From Akkermansiaceae bacterium UBA5020 (GTDB lineage Bacteria > Verrucomicrobiota > Verrucomicrobiia > Verrucomicrobiales > DEV007), in assembly GCA_002396885.1 (NCBI GenBank), contig DGXY01000007.1, forward strand, positions 47,570-111,569: 64,000 bases of DNA. The letters are read 5' to 3'. Positions within the stretch are counted from its first letter, which is position 1; every line of letters starts with the position of its first letter. This document shows, one piece after another, positions 62,898 to 64,000 of the stretch. The notes beneath the pieces are model-generated. The model ran no database searches. It was not told the DNA's origin and worked only from the letters and a program-made list of their open reading frames with translations. A program made the position numbers and the translations under genes.

Positions 62898-64000
62898 ATG
62901 ACTTCGGACGACATCGGACGCGAGGTGCGCCGCATGGGCGAACAGGCTCGTGCCGCCTCCCACGCCCTCACCAAACTCTCCACGGCGGAGAAAAACGCCA
63001 TCCTCCTCGCGATGGCCGAGGCCCTCGTCGCACGCGAGCCGGAAATCCTCGCGGCCAATGCCCTCGACCTGACCGCCGCGACCGAGGCCGGGCTCAGCGC
63101 GGCGATGCAGGATCGCCTCCGCCTCGACTCCGCCCGCATCGCGGCGATGGCGAACGGCATCCGCGAAGTGGCCGCCCTGCACGATCCCACCGGCGAGATC
63201 CTCCGCGAATGGACCCGGCCCAATGGGCTGCGCCTCGTGAAAAAACGCACGCCCATCGGCGTCATCGGGATCATTTTCGAAAGCCGTCCCAACGTCACCG
63301 CCGATGCCGCGGTGCTCTGTTTCAAGACCGGCAACGCCACCATCCTCCGCGGCGGCAAGGAAGCGATCCATTCAAACCGCGCCATCGCCGCCGCCTTGCA
63401 GGAAGGCGGTGCGCCTGCCGGACTGCCCGATCACAGCATCCAGCTCATCCCCTTCACCGATCGCGAGAGCGTGCGCCACCTCTGCGAGATGGACCAATGG
63501 CTCGATCTCATCATTCCACGCGGCGGCGCCAGCCTCATCGAGGCGGTCGTAAGCATGGCTCGCATGCCGGTGATCAAACACTACGACGGCATCTGCCACG
63601 TCTACGTCGACCAAGACGCCGACCTCGATATGGCCGAGGCGATCACGATCAATTCCAAAACGCAGAAGCCCTCGGTCTGCAACGCTGCCGAGACCCTCCT
63701 CGTGCATCGCGGAGCCGCCTCGACCTTTGTTCCCCGCATCGTCGCGGCTCTCGCCGCAAAAGGCGTGGAGGTGCGAGGCGACGAGGCCTTCCGCGCTCTT
63801 GCCGGCGAAGCGTCGGTCATCCCTGCCAACGAAGCCGACTGGACCACCGAATACCTCGACTACATCCTCTCCGCGAAGATCGTCGATGACCTCGACGCCG
63901 CGATCGCCCACATCAATCGCTATGGCTCGCACCACACCGACTCCATCGTGACGCGCGACGCCGCCGCCGCCGCGAAATTCCAGCTCGAGATCGACAGCGC
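62898..64000 (+). CDS. proA: Gamma-glutamyl phosphate reductase (partial, runs off the window)
   Basis: The second proline-pathway enzyme, reducing glutamyl phosphate to the semialdehyde. The frame opens with MTSDDIGREVRRMGEQARAA and includes KKRTPIGVIGIIFESRPNVT, GNATILRGGKEAIHSNRAIA and IIPRGGASLIEAVV; the catalytic cysteine is in the segment KPSVCNAAETLLVHRG. It is open to the end of the window (about 367 of some 415 codons), so only the end is missing. It is in one operon with proB. Confidence 0.95.
   Translation, partial: MTSDDIGREVRRMGEQARAASHALTKLSTAEKNAILLAMAEALVAREPEILAANALDLTAATEAGLSAAMQDRLRLDSARIAAMANGIREVAALHDPTGEILREWTRPNGLRLVKKRTPIGVIGIIFESRPNVTADAAVLCFKTGNATILRGGKEAIHSNRAIAAALQEGGAPAGLPDHSIQLIPFTDRESVRHLCEMDQWLDLIIPRGGASLIEAVVSMARMPVIKHYDGICHVYVDQDADLDMAEAITINSKTQKPSVCNAAETLLVHRGAASTFVPRIVAALAAKGVEVRGDEAFRALAGEASVIPANEADWTTEYLDYILSAKIVDDLDAAIAHINRYGSHHTDSIVTRDAAAAAKFQLEIDS

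Overview
The window reads as a chromosome segment from a GC-rich, non-sporulating Gram-negative bacterium of the Planctomycetota/Verrucomicrobiota group, most likely Verrucomicrobiota. Evidence: two pairs of planctomycete-type cytochrome (DUF1549/DUF1553) and DUF1501 proteins, a DUF6797 cytochrome, an SHD1-domain protease, a secreted sulfatase, GYF_2-domain proteins, and outer-membrane export lipoproteins, mixed with ordinary housekeeping genes. This is inferred from gene content; no rRNA is present to settle it.

Layout. 1-4 kb: a homopolymeric edge, sigma-54 (rpoN, minus), then two divergent polysaccharide-export proteins. 4-11 kb (minus): GYF_2-AIM24 protein, DUF255 thioredoxin protein, SpmA-SpmB fusion, small channel-like membrane protein, secreted metallophosphoesterase. 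11-16 kb: a 25-codon DUF1501 relic, rpe-xseA operon, tadA, beta-CASP MBL hydrolase, NupC-type transporter. 16-25 kb: alpha/beta hydrolase, Gfo/Idh/MocA oxidoreductase, SHD1 metalloprotease, UbiA-like membrane protein, mannose-1-phosphate guanylyltransferase, ruvX, oligopeptidase B, adk. 25-34 kb (plus): LolC/E-type permease, GYF_2-RDD protein, GH57 enzyme, RNase H-fold exonuclease, and a YhaO/YhaN (SbcD/SbcC-like) nuclease pair. 34-46 kb: sulfatase, Lys-rich secreted protein, a HipBA toxin-antitoxin module with four evenly spaced operator sites, hemL, an RGG-box protein carrying two 15-bp minisatellites, and an RND efflux pair. 45-59 kb: DUF6797 cytochrome, a REPIN-like double palindrome, and two PSD1/DUF1501 modules pointing away from each other around a PQQ-propeller protein and a BON-like protein. 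59-64 kb: an AbiE-type pair with an unusual nuclease-like N-terminus and a palindromic operator, directly downstream of a tRNA-Arg(CCG) gene, then proB and a truncated proA.

How parts work together. rpe-xseA, proB-proA, the RND pair, YhaO-YhaN and the GYF_2-RDD/GH57 pair are tightly spaced or overlapping and look like operons. The two toxin-antitoxin modules each have their own palindromic control region. The 45-59 kb block looks like a secreted or cell-envelope degradative/redox region typical of PVC bacteria; its substrates cannot be read from the sequence.

The strongest leads for something undescribed are the AbiE-like pair with a nuclease-like domain and its operator beside a tRNA (59.6-61.9 kb), the HipBA operator array (35.75-35.88 kb), the REPIN-like element (48.3 kb), the RGG/minisatellite protein (39-41 kb), and a pyrimidine-rich leader repeated upstream of two unrelated genes (13.9 and 57.9 kb).
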